Assembly (NCBI GenBank): GCA_965205595.1
Contig: CBDBHI010000030.1
Span: forward strand, 372,001 to 436,000
DNA length: 64,000 nucleotides
Direction of reading: 5' to 3'
Source: CATQHP01 sp965205595
Lineage (GTDB): Bacteria > Acidobacteriota > Terriglobia > Bryobacterales > UBA6623
Part shown: in pieces, positions 61,844 through 64,000 of the stretch
Position numbering within the stretch: position 1 is the first letter of the stretch
Layout of the letters: each line of letters opens with the position of its first letter
The notes under the pieces: generated by a model
The model's database searches: none
Told to the model about the DNA's origin: nothing
What the model saw: the letters and a program-made list of their open reading frames with translations, nothing else
Position numbers and translations under genes: made by a program

Positions 61844-61857
61844 ACTAACCGGTTAGT
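61844..61857. promoter_or_regulatory. 14-bp perfect palindrome between egtB and egtD
   Basis: ACTAACCGGTTAGT in the 240-bp divergent promoter region, followed by AT-rich DNA. The symmetry and position suit a TetR- or MarR-type operator controlling egtB. No regulator gene is next to it. Confidence 0.5.
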
Positions 61858-62032
61858 ATTTCAAAATTATTAAATATTTGCCAAAAACTGCCCGCTCGGC
61901 GGCGCTATAAATCGCAAACGCCGCGCTGGAGCTTACGCATCAGGTGTCGGCGGCAACTGCGCCAAAATCGGACATGGAGGTTAGATTGGCGTTTTCTCAA
62001 AGGGTTTCGCCGGCGCGTGCTATAAACGCTCG

Positions 62033-62989
62033 ATGGAGGCCAATCCACCCGCCCTGGCGGAGTTTGCTCACAATGTTCGTGTCGGACTCGGTTCCCTAGG
62101 CCAAAAGAACGTTCCGGCGAAGTATCTCTACGACACACTAGGGTCTTCGCTATTCGAGGCGATCACCCACTTGCCTGAATACGGCCTGACTCGGGCGGAC
62201 GAGCGGGTGATCAGGCGTTTGAGCCCAGAGATTAACTCTTACTTCAAGGGCCCCTTGACCGTCGCGGAACTTGGTAGCGGAAGCGGCACTAAGACTCGCG
62301 TTTTGCTTCAAGCACTAGGCGCTGAGCGGGTCATGTCGTATTGGCCAATTGACGTCTCGCTCGGGGCGCTACGGCGCTGTCGGCAGGAACTCGGTGACGT
62401 GGCAAACGTAACCGGGTTTCATGGCGGATACCTGGAAGGGTTGCGTGCGCTCTCTCAACAGCGCTCGGCTGACCACCCGGTCCTGCTGCTGTTTCTCGGC
62501 AGCAGCATCGGAAACTTCGACCGCCAAGAAGCGGAGCAGTTCATTTGCCGGGTTCGCACGCTTTTAAGGCCTGGCGATCACCTGCTGTTGGGCACCGATC
62601 TCGTAAAGCCGGTGGACGTACTGCTCGATGCCTACGATGACCCGACGGGTGTTACGGCCGCATTCAACTTGAACGTGTTGGGGAGAATGAACCGTGAGTT
62701 GGGCGCCAATTTCGACCTGCGCGCGTTTGAGCACGAAGCACGCTATGACCGCGATCACTCGCGCGTCGAGATGCATTTGCGATCGACGGGCGCGCAACGA
62801 GTAGAGATCCCGGGCGCGCAGTTCGCATGCGAGTTTGAAGCAGGCGAAACAATTTGGACCGAGAGTTCGCACAAATTTCGACAAGGGGATTTGGATCAAA
62901 TCGCCGAGAGGAGGAGTTTCGAGATCGTCGAGCGCTGGACCGACAGTGAATGGCCGTTTGTAGAATCACTTTGGGCGGCGCATGATTAA
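62033..62989 (+). CDS. egtD: L-histidine N-alpha-methyltransferase EgtD
   Basis: 318 residues, the family's usual length, from ATG 62033. Features: KYLYDTLGSSLFEAITHLPE (family N-terminal signature), SAM motif I VAELGSGSGTKTRVLL, YWPIDVSLGAL, FLGSSIGNFDRQEA and LLGTDLVKP. Known: trimethylates histidine to hercynine, the first step to ergothioneine. Divergent from egtB; the gamma-glutamyltransferase gene follows ~110 bp downstream on the same strand. Intact. Confidence 0.93.
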   Translation: MEANPPALAEFAHNVRVGLGSLGQKNVPAKYLYDTLGSSLFEAITHLPEYGLTRADERVIRRLSPEINSYFKGPLTVAELGSGSGTKTRVLLQALGAERVMSYWPIDVSLGALRRCRQELGDVANVTGFHGGYLEGLRALSQQRSADHPVLLLFLGSSIGNFDRQEAEQFICRVRTLLRPGDHLLLGTDLVKPVDVLLDAYDDPTGVTAAFNLNVLGRMNRELGANFDLRAFEHEARYDRDHSRVEMHLRSTGAQRVEIPGAQFACEFEAGETIWTESSHKFRQGDLDQIAERRSFEIVERWTDSEWPFVESLWAAHD

Positions 62990-63041
62990 GCAGTGGGTTG
63001 TGACGAGACAGCAGCGACGCGAGCACCGTACCAGCGGCAAG

Positions 63042-63095
63042 CCCGCGGTTCTCACCACCTGACGGCGAAAGCACGTGGTGAGAAATGCGGGCTAG
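63042..63095. repeat. REP-like palindrome, copy 4
   Basis: Left arm CCCGCGGTTCTCACCAC, loop CTGACGGCGAAAGCAC and right arm GTGGTGAGAAATGCGGGCTAG-type (63075-63095). It is the best-formed copy. It lies between egtD and the gamma-glutamyltransferase, just before or within the latter's leader. Confidence 0.75.
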
Positions 63096-63106
63096 CTATC
63101 GGCATC

Positions 63107-64000
63107 TTGCTCATCACGTTCAGTTGTGCCGCCGCGCAGGCCGGCCCATTTCAACCGGCTTACGCACGGAAGGCGATGGTTGTGACGGCTGAATCGCACG
63201 CTACCGACATCGGTGTCGATGTGCTACGCAACGGCGGAAACGCCGTCGACGCCGCGGTTGCGGTCGGCCTGGCACTGGCAGTCACAGAACCAAACGCCGG
63301 CAATCTTGGCGGCGGCGGATTTATGTTGATCCGGCTTGCTAACGGCCGTTCGACTTTCATTGATTTTCGCGAGCGAGCACCGGCGGCGGCGGGGCGCGAT
63401 ATGTACCTCGATGACTCGGGGAACGCGACCGATCAGAGCAGGGTTGGGTACCGCGCGGTCGCCGTGCCAGGAACTGTTCGCGGTTTCGAGTTTGCGTTAA
63501 AGAAGTACGGCACGAAGAAATGGAAGGCGCTTGTCGCCCCGGCCGAGCGCCTAGCTAGAGACGGCTTCGCCGTTACCTGGGATCTCGCCGAGTCACTAGG
63601 GCATAGTGAACGTCTCGCAAAATTTCCGTCGTCTGCAAAGATCTTTAGAAACCGGGATCGAGCGTTTCGCCTAGGCGACGCGCTGCGCCAGCGCGATCTG
63701 GCGAATACCCTGAAGCGTCTTGCCGAAAATGGCCCTGACGAGTTCTATCGCGGCCGCACCGCACGACTCATCGCGGCCGACATGAAGGCGAATAATGGGC
63801 TGATCGATCTGGCCGATCTCGAACGTTATCAACCCACGGAGCGCCAGGCACTCAAGGGAACGTACGGCGAATTCGAACTTCTAAGCGCCCCGCCTCCGAG
63901 TTCGGGCGGCGCAGGCATCATCCAGATGTTGAATATGCTCGAAGGCGCGAATCTTGCGGACCACGGCGCGGGTTCGGCGGCGGCGATCCATCACGTCGCG
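63107..64000 (+). CDS. Gamma-glutamyltransferase, N-terminal part (runs off the window)
   Basis: The frame is open from 62990; the first plausible start with a signal-like stretch is TTG 63107 (LLITFSCAAAQAG), because sequence before it is the REP-like repeat. The protein reads AMVVTAESHATDIGVDVLRN, GGNAVDAAVAVGLALAVTEP and NAGNLGGGGFMLIRL, the classic start of the large subunit, then APPPSSGGAGIIQMLNML. The catalytic Thr lies beyond the window. Known: periplasmic hydrolysis or transfer of gamma-glutamyl groups. Close to egtBD; it could supply Cys from gamma-Glu compounds, which is speculation. Start codon uncertain. Confidence 0.82.
   Translation, partial: MLITFSCAAAQAGPFQPAYARKAMVVTAESHATDIGVDVLRNGGNAVDAAVAVGLALAVTEPNAGNLGGGGFMLIRLANGRSTFIDFRERAPAAAGRDMYLDDSGNATDQSRVGYRAVAVPGTVRGFEFALKKYGTKKWKALVAPAERLARDGFAVTWDLAESLGHSERLAKFPSSAKIFRNRDRAFRLGDALRQRDLANTLKRLAENGPDEFYRGRTARLIAADMKANNGLIDLADLERYQPTERQALKGTYGEFELLSAPPPSSGGAGIIQMLNMLEGANLADHGAGSAAAIHHVA

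Overview
The window looks like a chromosomal piece of an Acidobacteriota genome, most likely from the Solibacter/Bryobacter side of the phylum. The pointers are two large secreted beta-propeller proteins ending in the TIGR03437-type C-terminal domain first defined in Solibacter, an Oar-like TonB-dependent receptor with an N-terminal carboxypeptidase-regulatory domain, several Cys-type sulfatases, and a winged-helix/WD40-like regulator. The placement is inferred from families; no rRNA is present.

Layout. 1-10.6 kb: a two-gene operon for secreted beta-propeller proteins, wrecked by one IS insertion and two in-frame stop codons, then a small lipoprotein and a sulfatase. 10.6-24 kb: an insertion-sequence graveyard holding an unassigned rve-type IS (called IS-A here; five copies in the window), an ISKra4-family element, an IS256 remnant, a full IS21 element, an IstB-like/winged-helix cassette split by IS-A, a decayed large serine recombinase cassette and an IS21 remnant abutting a WD40 fragment. 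24-36 kb: a sulfatase with a striking palindrome upstream, hydrolase fragments, an orphan excisionase-like gene, an IS630 carrying an antisense group II intron, a truncated membrane sulfatase, a doubly broken regulator and a secreted metalloprotease. 36-41.5 kb: the TonB-dependent receptor and a sulfatase, a plausible polysaccharide-use pair. 41.9-44.4 kb: a second full IS21 copy. 44.8-52.8 kb: a glycosyltransferase, a nonsense-broken enolase-superfamily gene, a polytopic membrane protein, a small exported protein, and a YjhG/YagF-type dehydratase overlapping a DksA-like gene. 52.8-54.4 kb: the fifth IS-A copy, about 20 bp upstream of the dehydratase start codon. 54.4-64 kb: a more ordinary region with an ImuB-like gene behind a GAAC-N7-GAAC SOS-type box, an M50 protease, a beta-propeller protein, tRNA-Thr(CGT), a divergent egtB/egtD pair for ergothioneine, and the start of a gamma-glutamyltransferase.

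The dominant theme is decay driven by or coinciding with mobile DNA: at least ten genes are split, truncated, frameshifted or stopped, by TAA, TAG and TGA alike. Genuine genes also end in TAG and TGA, so this is not a recoded stop. IS-A copies are mosaics of two 5' lineages and two 3' tails joined through an identical core, evidence of recombination or gene conversion between copies. A REP-like palindrome occurs four times between 48 and 63 kb. I found no CRISPR array, no rRNA and no recognised defence system. Family names come from memory of motifs, not from searches.
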